Source: Cupriavidus pampae (GTDB lineage: Bacteria > Pseudomonadota > Gammaproteobacteria > Burkholderiales > Burkholderiaceae). Taken from it: DNA of 64,000 bases. Positions 1-8,704 of the stretch are shown here, one piece after another. The stretch lies in the NCBI RefSeq assembly GCF_914271485.1, contig NZ_CAJZAG010000002.1, positions 620,001-684,000 of the forward strand. Direction: 5' to 3'. The position numbers and the translations under genes are program-made. Within the stretch, counting starts at the first letter, position 1. Each line of letters starts with the position of its first letter. The notes below the pieces were generated by a model. The model saw only the letters and a list, made by a program, of their open reading frames with translations, had not been told where the DNA came from and searched no databases.

Positions 1-332
1 AGAAGCCGGAGTACGTCAGCAATCTTTCGCGCGTCGAGCATCGCACGGTCCTCGATCGGGAGATCAAGACGACGCTGGCAACGATGACCAAGGCGGAAGT
101 CATCGCAGCGCTACAGGCGGCACGGATTGCCTTCGCCTCGGTCAACGACGTCACCCAGCTTTCCACCCATCCGCAACTGCGACGCGTCACGGTGCCTACC
201 GTGCACGGGGAAGCCAGGCTCGTGGCGCCACCGGCGAAGTTCCGCGGCGAAGAGCGTGTACTGGGCCATGTGCCTGGCCTCGGGCAACACAGCACCGCGC
301 TCCGCGACGAATTCGCCGGGCAAGCCTCCTGA
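1..332 (+). CDS. CaiB/BaiF family CoA-transferase, C-terminal fragment
   Basis: The reading frame is open from base 3 and runs off the left edge of the window, so only about the last 109 residues are present. The visible part (NLSRVEHRTVLDREI, later PTVHGEARLVAPP) matches the C-terminal region of class III CoA-transferases of the CaiB/BaiF family, which move CoA between carboxylic acids. A crotonase and a quinone-oxidoreductase-like gene follow at once, which suggests a small acyl-CoA catabolic operon. The substrate cannot be told from this fragment. Family call fairly secure, specificity unknown. Confidence 0.8.
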   Translation, partial: KPEYVSNLSRVEHRTVLDREIKTTLATMTKAEVIAALQAARIAFASVNDVTQLSTHPQLRRVTVPTVHGEARLVAPPAKFRGEERVLGHVPGLGQHSTALRDEFAGQAS

Positions 333-357
333 TCCCACACTACAAGACACCGCAGCC

Positions 358-1116
358 ATGAGCGACAAGATCCTGACCGAGAAGAACGGCGCAGTCACCA
401 CCATCATCATCAACCGGCCCGCGGTACGCAACGCGCTCGATCGCGAAGCGACCGCCGCGCTGGGGGCCGCGCTGCGTGCGTTCGAGGACGATGACGAAGC
501 GAAGGTCGCCGTGCTGTGCGGCGCGGGAGGTGCCTTTTGCGCGGGCGCGGACCTCAAGGAGCTGGCGGGTGGCGCGGAGTACGACGCGTGGGCCGGCACC
601 GATGGCCCGCTTTCCCGGCCGGCACGCAAACCGGTGATTGCCGCCGTGGCCGGTCATGCGTGCGCGGGTGGCCTTGGGCTCGCGTTGTGGTGCGACATCC
701 GCATCGCCGAGGAATCGGCCGCCTTTGCCGTGCTCTCCCGCCGCTGGGGCGTGCCGATGAGCGACGGCACCACGGTGCGACTGCCGCGACTGGTCGGCAC
801 CAGCGTGGCGTTGGACATGTTGCTGACCGCGCGTACGGTTTCGGCGCAGGAAGCGCTGCAGATGGGTCTGGCCACGCGCGTGGTGCCAGATGGTACGGCG
901 CGCGCGGCTGCGGAAAGCCTGGCGGCCACCATGGCCGCGTTCCCGCAGATCGCCATGAATTCCGATCGTGAATCCGTGTACCGGCAGGACGGTGAGCCCA
1001 TGCATGCCGCGCTCGCTATCGAAGCGGATCTCGCCGAGCGTGCCAAGCGTGTGGAGGCGCAGGCGGGAGCCAGTCGCTTTGCCGCAGGCATGGGCCGGCA
1101 TGGAGCCGTCGCATGA
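358..1116 (+). CDS. Enoyl-CoA hydratase/isomerase (crotonase) family protein
   Basis: A 252-residue crotonase-fold protein starting at the ATG 26 bp after the CoA-transferase stop; a longer frame reaching upstream overlaps that gene and is rejected. The oxyanion-hole segments AFCAGADLKEL and ACAGGLGLALWCD are clear. By my hand alignment to mitochondrial enoyl-CoA hydratase, one catalytic Glu (in PEILIG) is replaced within LSRRWGV and the second (AMEM) is Asp (ALDM). It therefore may not be a classical hydratase and could be another crotonase activity. Its stop overlaps the next start (ATGA), indicating translational coupling. Confidence 0.88.
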   Translation: MSDKILTEKNGAVTTIIINRPAVRNALDREATAALGAALRAFEDDDEAKVAVLCGAGGAFCAGADLKELAGGAEYDAWAGTDGPLSRPARKPVIAAVAGHACAGGLGLALWCDIRIAEESAAFAVLSRRWGVPMSDGTTVRLPRLVGTSVALDMLLTARTVSAQEALQMGLATRVVPDGTARAAAESLAATMAAFPQIAMNSDRESVYRQDGEPMHAALAIEADLAERAKRVEAQAGASRFAAGMGRHGAVA

Positions 1117-2120
1117 AGGCCGTCGTCTGTCGCCAGCTCGGGCTAGCGCATACGGAATACGCTGACGTCGCCCCGCCGGTCCTCCGGCCTGATGGTATCC
1201 GCATCCGAGTGCATGCCGCGGGGGTGAGCTTTGCCAATCTGCTGGTACTCGAAGGCAAGCACCAGAACCGTTGGGAGCCACCGTTCACGCCCGGCACCGA
1301 GGTGGCCGGTGTGGTGCTGGCGTGCGGCGACCAGACTTCCCTCTTCAAACCGGGCGATCGCGTGGTCGCGGGGGTGCGGATTGGTGGCTATGCCGAGGAA
1401 GTCGTTGCGCCGGAGTCCACGGTGTTTGCCTTGCCCGACGCGGTCGACTTCGACGCCGCGGTGCAATTCCCCACGATCTACGCCACGGCATATGGCGCGC
1501 TCAAGTGGCGCGCGGCCCTTGCACCCGGCGAGACGTTGCTGGTGCACGGCGCCGCGGGCGGCAGTGGCCTGGCGGCGATCGAGATCGGCAAGATGCTCGG
1601 CGCGCGCGTGATTGCCACGGCAGGCGATGCCTCCAAGCTCGAGGCGGCGCGGCGTCACGGTGCCGATATTGCGATCAACTACCGCGAGGAGGACTTCCGC
1701 GACGTGGTCCTGCGCGAAACCGCTCAGCGCGGTGCGGATGTCATCTTCGATCCTGTGGGTGGCGACACGTTCAGCGAGTCGCTCCGATGCATTGCGCCGG
1801 ACGGGCGAATCATCCCGATGGGTTTTGCCGGCGGAACGATTCCGCAGATTCCCGCCAACCTGGTGCTGGTCAAGAACGTCACCGTCATCGGAATCTATTG
1901 GGGCTACTACATGGGATGGGGCAAGCAACTGCCGCCGGCATCAGTGGTGAAGCGTGTGCGCGGTGCATTCGATGAAATGCTGGGCTGGGCCGCGGCGGGA
2001 CGGCTTAGCCCCGAGACCTTTGCTGCGTTCCCGCTCGAACGATACCGGGACGCACTGGATGCGATTACAGAACGCAAGGTAATCGGCCGCGTGGTCCTGC
2101 ATCCCGACACCACGATCTGA
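1113..2120 (+). CDS. NADPH:quinone oxidoreductase-like zinc-independent alcohol dehydrogenase
   Basis: A 335-residue member of the medium-chain dehydrogenase/reductase superfamily, quinone-oxidoreductase branch. The N-terminal GroES-like domain lacks the Cys/His zinc ligands of alcohol dehydrogenases. The nucleotide-binding motif HGAAGGSGLAAIEIGKMLGA lies near residues 145-165, followed by the ATAGDASKLEAARRHGAD strand typical of NADPH-binding members. It overlaps the crotonase gene by 4 bp (ATGA) and precedes a Bug receptor by 35 bp. It probably reduces an enone or quinone, or an enoyl-CoA intermediate of the same pathway; the exact substrate is unknown. Confidence 0.87.
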   Translation: MKAVVCRQLGLAHTEYADVAPPVLRPDGIRIRVHAAGVSFANLLVLEGKHQNRWEPPFTPGTEVAGVVLACGDQTSLFKPGDRVVAGVRIGGYAEEVVAPESTVFALPDAVDFDAAVQFPTIYATAYGALKWRAALAPGETLLVHGAAGGSGLAAIEIGKMLGARVIATAGDASKLEAARRHGADIAINYREEDFRDVVLRETAQRGADVIFDPVGGDTFSESLRCIAPDGRIIPMGFAGGTIPQIPANLVLVKNVTVIGIYWGYYMGWGKQLPPASVVKRVRGAFDEMLGWAAAGRLSPETFAAFPLERYRDALDAITERKVIGRVVLHPDTTI

Positions 2121-2155
2121 GAACGACAAAACTATTACCCGAAGAGGAGACAAAC

Positions 2156-3127
2156 ATGAAGCAGTACATCGCAGCAATGGCCTTGCTTGGTGTCGGCATG
2201 TCGCTAACGCCAGGGCTGGCAGTCGCCCAGGCCGACTATCCCGACCGTCCGATCAAGCTGGTGGTGCCCTACCCGCCCGGTTCCGGAACCGATACCGTCG
2301 CTCGCTATGCCGCGCGACGCATGGAAGCGGTACTCGGCAAGGCGGTCGTCATCGAGAATAAACCCGGCGGCAACGCGATCATCGCGGCGCAAACCGTGAT
2401 CAACGCGCCGGCCGATGGGTATACGCTGCTGTGGGCAGCCAACGGCCCCGTCACCACCAACGTGGCGCTCTACGAGAAGCTGCCCTACAACCCTCTCACA
2501 GATCTGGAACCGGTCGCGCGTCTGGCGTACTCGCCGATGGGCTTGTACGTTCCTGCCGATTCTCCTTACAAGACTGCGGGAGATCTGTTCGCCGATGCCA
2601 GAAAGCGGCCGGGTAAGCTGAACTATGGAAGCGGCAGTGCCACCTACAACATCGCTACCGAGTGGCTGATGTCACTGGTAGGCGCCAAGGCCAATGCCAT
2701 TTCTTACAAGGGCAGCAGTCCCACGCTGACCGATCTTGCTGGCAAGCAGGTGGACTTCGCCATCGCGGAATACAGCGCGGGGCTGCCTTTGGTGAAAGGC
2801 GGAAAGCTCCGCATGCTTGCCCTCACGTCCGATCGCCGGATGAAATCCGAACCGGAGATGCCGACACTGCAGGAACTCGGATACAAGGAGTTCTTCCAGG
2901 TGGCATGGTGGGGCGTCTTTGCCCCCAAAGGCACGCCCAAACAGGTGGTGGCGCGGCTGGAAAACACGCTGCTGACCGTCTTCAAGGACGCCGAGACGGC
3001 GCAGTATCTGGATCAGAACAACTTCAGCGCTTTCCCGGGTACCGCCGATCAACTTCGCACGTTCCAGAAATCCGAGATCGAGCGCGAGTCGAAGCTGGTG
3101 GATCGTTTCAATATTCCCAAGCTGTAA
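2156..3127 (+). CDS. Bug/TctC-family periplasmic solute-binding protein
   Basis: A 323-residue protein with a signal peptide (cleavage probably after VAQA, about residue 24) and the Bug-family start YPDRPIKLVVPYPPGSGTD, then IENKPGGNAIIAA. Bug proteins bind carboxylates and other small ligands in the periplasm; only some work with TctAB transporters, and no tctA or tctB is seen here. A good GAGGAG ribosome site precedes the ATG. Position after the CoA-transferase, crotonase and dehydrogenase genes suggests that it captures the substrate of that pathway. Confidence 0.93.
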   Translation: MKQYIAAMALLGVGMSLTPGLAVAQADYPDRPIKLVVPYPPGSGTDTVARYAARRMEAVLGKAVVIENKPGGNAIIAAQTVINAPADGYTLLWAANGPVTTNVALYEKLPYNPLTDLEPVARLAYSPMGLYVPADSPYKTAGDLFADARKRPGKLNYGSGSATYNIATEWLMSLVGAKANAISYKGSSPTLTDLAGKQVDFAIAEYSAGLPLVKGGKLRMLALTSDRRMKSEPEMPTLQELGYKEFFQVAWWGVFAPKGTPKQVVARLENTLLTVFKDAETAQYLDQNNFSAFPGTADQLRTFQKSEIERESKLVDRFNIPKL

Positions 3128-3227
3128 CGCCAGGGCTGGCGGTGCCGCGCTGGCAAGTAATTCTGATATCTTTGCACCCCTCCGCTAACAAGACCGCATC
3201 AGCAAAGAAGAGCAAGAGAGCACAGGT

Positions 3228-3860
3228 ATGGGACGAAAACGTCAGATCGGCACCCCGGAAGGCGACGAGAAGCAGTTGGCTATCCTCGACGCCGCGGCTT
3301 CGATCTTCATGAAGCTTGGCTTTGCCGCCACGTCGCTGGACGATATCAGCGACAGCTATGGGGCGACCAAGGGGATCATCTACTACCACTTCCGTAGCAA
3401 GACGATCCTGTTCTTCGCGGTGCAGCGCCGCGCCATGGAACTGACCCGCGCCGCCATCGAACCCGCCGCGGCGTCGGACGCACCGGCGCGCCAACGCCTG
3501 GAGGCGATGGCCTTCGCGCATGCGCTGCTGATGATGGAACATCTCGACTACCTGCGCGTGGCCGCGCAAGGTCTGGAACTGCAACTGGGCGGACGCACGA
3601 CGGAAGAAGAACGAGCCGAGATCAAACGCATCACCGCCCTGCGCGACGGCAACGAGCGGCTCTACCTTCAGGTGCTGGAGGAAGGCGTCGCCAGCGGCGA
3701 GTTCCGCGAGATGGACGTACGCATCGTGGTCAAGGCACTGCTGGGGGCGTTGAACTGGACGTCGCGCTGGTATCAGCCCCGCAAGAGCGAAACCAAGAAG
3801 GATCGCGAGAATATTGCCGCGGAGATTGCGAGGTATGCGGTGAATGGGTTGAATCGGTAG
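3228..3860 (+). CDS. TetR/AcrR family transcriptional regulator
   Basis: A 210-residue regulator. The N-terminal helix-turn-helix is clear (AASIFMKLGFAATSLDDIS, then YGATKGIIYYHFRSKTILFF, residues about 23-65), and the C-terminal domain resembles TetR_C ligand-binding domains common beside fatty-acid and acyl-CoA genes. It follows the Bug gene by 100 bp on the same strand and closes the 1-3127 cluster, so it is the most likely repressor of that operon, with an acyl-CoA as plausible effector. This regulatory link is inferred from position only. Confidence 0.92.
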   Translation: MGRKRQIGTPEGDEKQLAILDAAASIFMKLGFAATSLDDISDSYGATKGIIYYHFRSKTILFFAVQRRAMELTRAAIEPAAASDAPARQRLEAMAFAHALLMMEHLDYLRVAAQGLELQLGGRTTEEERAEIKRITALRDGNERLYLQVLEEGVASGEFREMDVRIVVKALLGALNWTSRWYQPRKSETKKDRENIAAEIARYAVNGLNR

Positions 3861-3951
3861 CTGGTGAATTTTCAGCACAATGCATTTAGAAAATCAATGT
3901 GCGATATTTATTTATATGACTTTCAGAAAGCCTTCAGTTTATCCCTCATTT

Positions 3952-3971
3952 TATCGGTTGATTAACCGATA
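3952..3971. repeat. Palindrome, left copy of an 18-bp repeat pair
   Basis: The 20-base sequence here is a perfect inverted repeat: arms TATCGGTT/AACCGATA around GATT. Its central 18 bases, ATCGGTTGATTAACCGAT (3953-3970), recur with one change at 9673-9690. The copies lie upstream of the two outermost genes of the 4273-9598 block, which point towards each other. It may be an operator for a dimeric regulator or a boundary repeat. Confidence 0.75.
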
Positions 3972-4155
3972 GCGCGATGGATGTCCGGTGCGGTGCCGAC
4001 GCCCTCCCCAGCACCGACCGTCATCACCCAGTTACCTCCTTTGCCGCGCCACCGCGTCATCTCCGCGCTTTCCGCACAAGTTTCCCAACGCTTCCGCCTC
4101 CCGTGTCGGCGCCTCGCGAGCGGCTTTGCGCCGCTTCGGATTGCGCCCCCCTTCC

Positions 4156-4185
4156 TTGACGCACTTCGGGGTGCCCGGGCATAGT
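4156..4185 (+). promoter_or_regulatory. Candidate sigma-70 promoter for the aldehyde dehydrogenase operon
   Basis: TTGACG at 4156-4161 and CATAGT at 4180-4185 are separated by 18 bp, about 90 bp before the aldehyde dehydrogenase start and downstream of the left palindrome. The -10 match is moderate. Assignment is by eye only. Confidence 0.4.
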
Positions 4186-4272
4186 ATCCGCAATATTTTA
4201 ATTGACGTTCCATGTCAGCGACCTCGGTAATTTATTTATCGACGACAAATTAAATAATGCGGACTGCTATTT

Positions 4273-5733
4273 ATGATTAATAATTACGAGGCCGATTGGG
4301 AAGGTCGAATCTTTTCGGATGGCTGGCATATTGGCTCGGGACATGTCGCCGAGGTTATCGAACCTGCCACAGGCGAAAAGCTCGCCACGATCGGCACAGG
4401 CCTTCGGGAGGACATCGACCGCGCGGCAGATCTGGCCAGCGCGGCACAGCCGGTCTGGAGCGCGATGAGCTTCGACCTTCGCGCGGAAGTCATCCGCGAA
4501 GCAGCCCGTCTGTTGAAATCTCGCGCGGACGAGATCAACACATGGAATGTCCGCGAGTGTGGCTCCACGCTTGCAAAGGCGCAGTGGGAGCTGCAGGCGT
4601 CATACGAGCAATTGCAGATGGCGGCCGCCATGCCGCTGCAGCCGGCGGGTGCCATGTACGCATCGTCGATACCGGGTCGGCTCAATCTATCTCGGCAGTT
4701 GCCAATCGGCGTGGTTGGCGTGATCGCCCCGTGGAATTTTCCACTTCTCCTCGCGATCCGGTCCGTCGCTCCGGCCCTGGCCATGGGCAACGCTGTCATC
4801 CTGAAGCCCGCCCAGCAAAGCGCCGTCACCGGTGGTCTGGTGTTGGCCAAGGTGTTCGAAGATGCGGGTCTCCCGTCCGGGGTCCTGCATGTCATCCCCG
4901 GCGGCCCCGTGGCCGGCGACGCCCTCGTGCGACACCCCAACGTCGGCATGATCTCATTTACCGGCTCGACCGCCGTGGGGCGCTCCATCGGAGAGACCTG
5001 CGGCCGGATGCTGAAGAAGGTCGTGCTCGAACTGGGCGGCAACAACGCCATGATCGTCCTGGACGATGCCGATATCGATGCCGCTGCGTCCAATGGCGCC
5101 TGGGGATCGTTTCTGCATCAAGGGCAGGTCTGCATTCAGACCGGCCGTCATCTGGTCCATCGTTCGATCGCCGATCTGTATGCCACCAAACTAACGCGGC
5201 GCGCGCAAAGCCTGAAGGTAGGTGACCCCCATCGGCAAGCCGTGCATCTGGGCCCGCTGATCAATCAACCGCAACTCAGCCGCGTCGATGGCATCGTCAA
5301 ACAAAGCATCGCGGCTGGCGCCACGCTGCTGGCCGGCGGCCGTCATGACGGCCTGCTCTACGAAGCGACGGTCCTGTCCGACGTCACGCCCGTGATGCCG
5401 GCATTCTCGGAGGAGATCTTCGGTCCCGTCGCGCCACTCACCGTGTTCGACGATGACGACGAAGCCATCGCGCTCGCCAATGGCACCCCTTACGGTCTGG
5501 CCGCCGCCATTCACACCAGATCGCTGGCGCGGGGCCTTGCGCTCTCGTCGCGCCTCCGGGCCGGAATGGTGCACATCAACGATCAGACCGTGAATAACGA
5601 GTTCCACGTGCCGTTTGGCGGCGTGGGCGCATCGGGCAACGGCGGCAGATTCGGTGGACCCGCGAACTTCCATGCGTTCACCCAGACCCAGTGGGTAAGC
5701 GCCCGCGACGAACCGATCGTCTATCCGTTCTGA
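4273..5733 (+). CDS. NAD(P)-dependent aldehyde dehydrogenase, benzaldehyde-dehydrogenase-like
   Basis: A 486-residue, full-length aldehyde dehydrogenase that oxidises an aldehyde to its acid. Catalytic elements are all present: Asn155 in VIAPWNFPL, the NAD-binding SFTGSTAVG segment, Glu253 in LELGGNN and the nucleophile Cys287 in GQVCIQTGR. The short N-terminus and the FHVPFGGVGASGNGGRFGG ending resemble the benzaldehyde/vanillin dehydrogenase group, so an aromatic aldehyde is a fair guess. It leads a three-gene run with a regulator and a PLP-fold protein; the gap to the regulator is 32 bp. Confidence 0.92.
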   Translation: MINNYEADWEGRIFSDGWHIGSGHVAEVIEPATGEKLATIGTGLREDIDRAADLASAAQPVWSAMSFDLRAEVIREAARLLKSRADEINTWNVRECGSTLAKAQWELQASYEQLQMAAAMPLQPAGAMYASSIPGRLNLSRQLPIGVVGVIAPWNFPLLLAIRSVAPALAMGNAVILKPAQQSAVTGGLVLAKVFEDAGLPSGVLHVIPGGPVAGDALVRHPNVGMISFTGSTAVGRSIGETCGRMLKKVVLELGGNNAMIVLDDADIDAAASNGAWGSFLHQGQVCIQTGRHLVHRSIADLYATKLTRRAQSLKVGDPHRQAVHLGPLINQPQLSRVDGIVKQSIAAGATLLAGGRHDGLLYEATVLSDVTPVMPAFSEEIFGPVAPLTVFDDDDEAIALANGTPYGLAAAIHTRSLARGLALSSRLRAGMVHINDQTVNNEFHVPFGGVGASGNGGRFGGPANFHAFTQTQWVSARDEPIVYPF

Positions 5734-5765
5734 CCGCGCATCCCAGTTTCGCTTTTTGACTCACG

Positions 5766-7250
5766 ATGAACCACAACACAGGCCGCAGACGCTATCTGCT
5801 TCGCGTCTTCGACGCCGTGAAGGCGCTTGCCTTTATCGGCGACCTCAGCATGGGACAGCCAACCGATCATTCACCGCGCACAGCATGGCTGGCCATGCGC
5901 CTCGCGCAAAGCGCGCGCCTGGACGCATCGATGCAAGGCACCGTATGCGAGGCAGCGCTGCTGCGGTGGTCCGGCTGCACCGCCAACGCCGGCGGTTTTG
6001 CCGAGATTTTTGGCGACGATATTGCGATCCGAATGGCGATGCTCGAAGGCCGTTCGGCAGCGATCAAGCCGCTGACGGAAGTCGGGAATATGAACACGGC
6101 GCTGCGGCCGCTCGCGCAGATCCACTGCGAGGTGTCGGCAGCGGTGAGCGACATGCTCGGGCTGGCGCCGGCGACCGAAGCCGCATTGCGCCATATTCTG
6201 GAAGCATGGGACGGTAGTGGACAGCCAAGGCATATCGAGGGAGATGCGCTGCCGCTTGCCGTGTGCGTGGTGGCACTGGCCGGCGATCTGGAAGTGCTAG
6301 GCCGCACGTTCGGGGTGAACGTCGCGCTCGGGCTGATCGCGGAACGCGCGGATCGGCGGTATCCCGCGTGGCTGGTCTCGATTGTGACGAGCCATGCGGC
6401 CAGTTGGCTGGCTGAGCTGGAAGCTACCTCCGCGGCCAGGCTCGACATGGCGCTGCGCACACCGCATATGGAGTTCAAGACTTCGGCCGGGCTGATCGCC
6501 GATGTCATCGATCTGAAGCTGCCCTGGATGACGGGGTTCTCGCGCACGGTCGCCGCTACCGCAGCTGGCGCGTTTGCCCGCCTTTCCTCCGATAAAGCCG
6601 CGCAGGCCCACGTCTACCACGCGGGATTGATCCACGGGATTGGGCGCGCCGCCGTGCCAAACGAGGTATGGGAGATGACGACGTCCCTGCCCGAGAGCGC
6701 ATGGGAGCAGGTGCGGCTGGTGCCCTACTGGACCTCGCGCGCAGGTCAATGGCCCGGACCGCTTGGAGAGGCGGCCACGCTCGCGTCGTTCGCGTACGAG
6801 CGGCTCGACGGTTCCGGCTACTTCCGCGGTGCGCGAGATCAGGCGTTATCGCTCGAAGCTCGCGTACTCGCAGCCGCGGTGGCCTGGGCGGCAATGCGCT
6901 CGCCGCGGCCATGGCGCGCGCCGTTGTCGGCGGAAGCCGCCGCAAGAGAACTGCGTGACGAGGTAGCCCGGGGACGACTCTGCGCCGAAGCCGTCGACGC
7001 ACTGATATCGAACGGCACCCGGATCGCGCGCTCGCCACCCCTTTGCTCGCCTGAAGACAGTCCGCTTTCACCGCGTGAAATGGACGTGCTGCGCGCAGTC
7101 TCGCGCGGTGCCACCAACAAGGGCGCGGCGAGAGAACTCAAGCTGAGCCCCAGCACCGTGGGCACGCACCTCGAGAGCGTATACCGCAAACTCGGTTGCA
7201 CCACCCGAGCCGCCGCCACACTCAAGGCATCGGCCATGGGACTGCTTTAA
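5766..7250 (+). CDS. LuxR-family regulator with two degenerate HD-GYP-like domains
   Basis: A 494-residue protein. The C-terminal ~65 residues are a LuxR/NarL helix-turn-helix (LSPREMDVLRAVSRGATNKGAARELKLSPSTVGTHL). The remainder resembles two HD-GYP units in tandem: the first keeps only AWDGSGQP around residues 148-155; the second has HAGLIHGIGR where HDIGK is expected, and RLDGSGYFRG resembling the DGxGYP segment. The metal-binding HD pair is lost, so cyclic-di-GMP phosphodiesterase activity is unlikely and a ligand-sensing role is more plausible. It sits between the aldehyde dehydrogenase and the PLP-like gene and is the obvious candidate regulator of the block. Confidence 0.82.
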   Translation: MNHNTGRRRYLLRVFDAVKALAFIGDLSMGQPTDHSPRTAWLAMRLAQSARLDASMQGTVCEAALLRWSGCTANAGGFAEIFGDDIAIRMAMLEGRSAAIKPLTEVGNMNTALRPLAQIHCEVSAAVSDMLGLAPATEAALRHILEAWDGSGQPRHIEGDALPLAVCVVALAGDLEVLGRTFGVNVALGLIAERADRRYPAWLVSIVTSHAASWLAELEATSAARLDMALRTPHMEFKTSAGLIADVIDLKLPWMTGFSRTVAATAAGAFARLSSDKAAQAHVYHAGLIHGIGRAAVPNEVWEMTTSLPESAWEQVRLVPYWTSRAGQWPGPLGEAATLASFAYERLDGSGYFRGARDQALSLEARVLAAAVAWAAMRSPRPWRAPLSAEAAARELRDEVARGRLCAEAVDALISNGTRIARSPPLCSPEDSPLSPREMDVLRAVSRGATNKGAARELKLSPSTVGTHLESVYRKLGCTTRAAATLKASAMGLL

Positions 7251-7273
7251 CAGAGCAAACGGACGATCCAGCC

Positions 7274-7296
7274 GCGCTGCGCCAAAAGCGCAGCGC
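7274..7296 (+). terminator. Perfect GC hairpin between the regulator and the PLP-like gene
   Basis: Arms GCGCTGCGC/GCGCAGCGC around CAAAA, 24 bp after the regulator stop. No T-run follows, so it is not a standard intrinsic terminator. It could weaken read-through into the next gene or protect the upstream mRNA end. Confidence 0.4.
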
Positions 7297-7332
7297 GCGC
7301 CATCGGCCATCAGAATCATTACTGGAGCAATC

Positions 7333-8694
7333 ATGGAAGAATCATTCACAGATTCTCTTCTACAAGAGGCATTTCTGAGATCCATCCTTTACCTGCGGTC
7401 CCTCAGAAACCGGGCGAGAGTCGCCTACCCGAAGGCCATTCAGCGCCTTGATGAATTGAGACATCCATTGCCGCGGAAGGGGCTCGATGGGATGGCCATC
7501 CTCAGTCGCCTCGACGAGATTGGCTCTCCGGCGACGGACGTGGCCACGCGCGGGAGCCGGCCGGGCCACGCGGCCAAGGTCGCGCCATCGGCGACGATTG
7601 CGGCGAGCTGGCTCGCAGCGGTCTGGGGGCAGCATGCATTTCGCGCAAACGCATCGGTCGGGTCCACGCTGGAGGACGTATCGCTGCAGTGGCTAGGCGA
7701 TCTGTTACGCATGCCGGAGAACACAGCCGGCGCCCTGGTCAATGGCATGCCCATGGCAACCTTCACCGCACTGGCGTCGGCCCGGCACGCCCTGCTCGCG
7801 CGGGTGGGATGGGATATCGAAGCAAACGGCCTCCATGGCGCCCCGGAGCTTCGGGTCGTGGCAAGTGAGGACATCCCCGCTACGGTGCTCGGCGCGTTAT
7901 CGCTGTTGGGTCTGGGAAGGCATCGAATCGTTACTGTGCCAACGGACAGGCGCGGGCGGATACAGCCGGAGTGTCTGCCAGAACTCGACCCTCTGACCAT
8001 CGTCTGCATCCAGGCCGGAAATCCGAGTACTGGTGATTTCGATCCAGCCGCTGAAGTCTGCCGCCTTGCGAGAAATGCGGGGGCGTGGGTACATGTCGAA
8101 GGTGGCCTGGGTCTCTGGGCGCTCGCGCATCGCGATTTCGACACCCTGACATATGGCCTCAACGAGGCGGATTCCTGGGCGACGGATATTCGAGTATGGC
8201 TCGATCTGCCTCAAGAGAGCGGCATCGTACTAGTCCGAGATACTTCCTGTCTGCAAGCCGCGATGTCGGGGACTGCCGTGCTCGCCGCGGATGTATGGGC
8301 CGCGCTGCTGTCACTGGGGCGCGACGGCATCGCGGATCGGATCGAACAGTCAAGTTTGTATGCCCGCACGCTCGCGGAGGGCCTCGCGAAGGCCGGATAC
8401 GAGGTACTCAACGAGGTCGTGCTCGACGTCGTACTGATCTCGTTAGGATCTGTCGAGACCACTCGCGCGGTCATCAACATGCTGCGGGCCGATGGTGCCA
8501 CGTGGTGTGACGAAACCACGTGGCAAGGTCGCGTGGCCATGCGTATCAGCGTAGCAGGCCTGGCGTCTGGCAAGGGGGACAAGGGCCTCACCGGTGACGT
8601 CGAGGGCGGGGTGCGGATGATCGTGCGCGCCGCCGAGAAAGTTCGCTGCGACACGAGCCCCCTGTCGATCTTCAATCTCATGGAGGGCCCGTGA
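7333..8694 (+). CDS. PLP-dependent decarboxylase-fold protein lacking the PLP lysine (probable pseudo-enzyme)
   Basis: A 453-residue relative of group II pyridoxal-phosphate decarboxylases (aspartate-aminotransferase fold). The context of the PLP site, ADSWATD at residues 279-285, is kept, but the usual DGHKWLN reads DIRVWLD, placing Val288 at the lysine that normally forms the Schiff base. The cofactor-contact motif VHVDGAFG reads VHVEGGLG (Glu256, Gly258), and the phosphate-binding TSGGTEAN segment reads VNGMPMAT. With three core motifs altered, it is probably not an active decarboxylase. The frame is intact with an ATG behind CTGGAGC, so it looks maintained rather than decayed. Confidence 0.85.
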   Translation: MEESFTDSLLQEAFLRSILYLRSLRNRARVAYPKAIQRLDELRHPLPRKGLDGMAILSRLDEIGSPATDVATRGSRPGHAAKVAPSATIAASWLAAVWGQHAFRANASVGSTLEDVSLQWLGDLLRMPENTAGALVNGMPMATFTALASARHALLARVGWDIEANGLHGAPELRVVASEDIPATVLGALSLLGLGRHRIVTVPTDRRGRIQPECLPELDPLTIVCIQAGNPSTGDFDPAAEVCRLARNAGAWVHVEGGLGLWALAHRDFDTLTYGLNEADSWATDIRVWLDLPQESGIVLVRDTSCLQAAMSGTAVLAADVWAALLSLGRDGIADRIEQSSLYARTLAEGLAKAGYEVLNEVVLDVVLISLGSVETTRAVINMLRADGATWCDETTWQGRVAMRISVAGLASGKGDKGLTGDVEGGVRMIVRAAEKVRCDTSPLSIFNLMEGP

Positions 8695-8704
8695 CACCGA
8701 TGCG

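Larger units (their letters stand above)
3861..4272 (+). other. Non-coding, partly AT-rich region upstream of aldehyde dehydrogenase
   Basis: No convincing gene lies in these 412 bases. Two markedly AT-rich stretches (about 3865-3965 and 4190-4290) flank a GC-rich core, in contrast to the uniformly GC-rich neighbourhood. Small frames in the core, on both strands, have no family resemblance or ribosome site. The region carries the 3952-3971 palindrome and a candidate promoter near 4156-4185. The base-composition break fits a boundary between older and newer DNA. Confidence 0.6.

Noticed and set aside
3962-4213. 83-codon minus-strand frame near the left palindrome
   Set aside because: No ribosome site or family; very basic, low-order composition; it ends in the palindrome by chance.
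4273-5733. Aldehyde dehydrogenase as the missing 2-oxoglutarate semialdehyde dehydrogenase of the hexarate pathway
   Set aside because: Its sequence resembles benzaldehyde-type enzymes, it lies in another operon, and it is separated from garD/kdgD by the palindrome block boundary.
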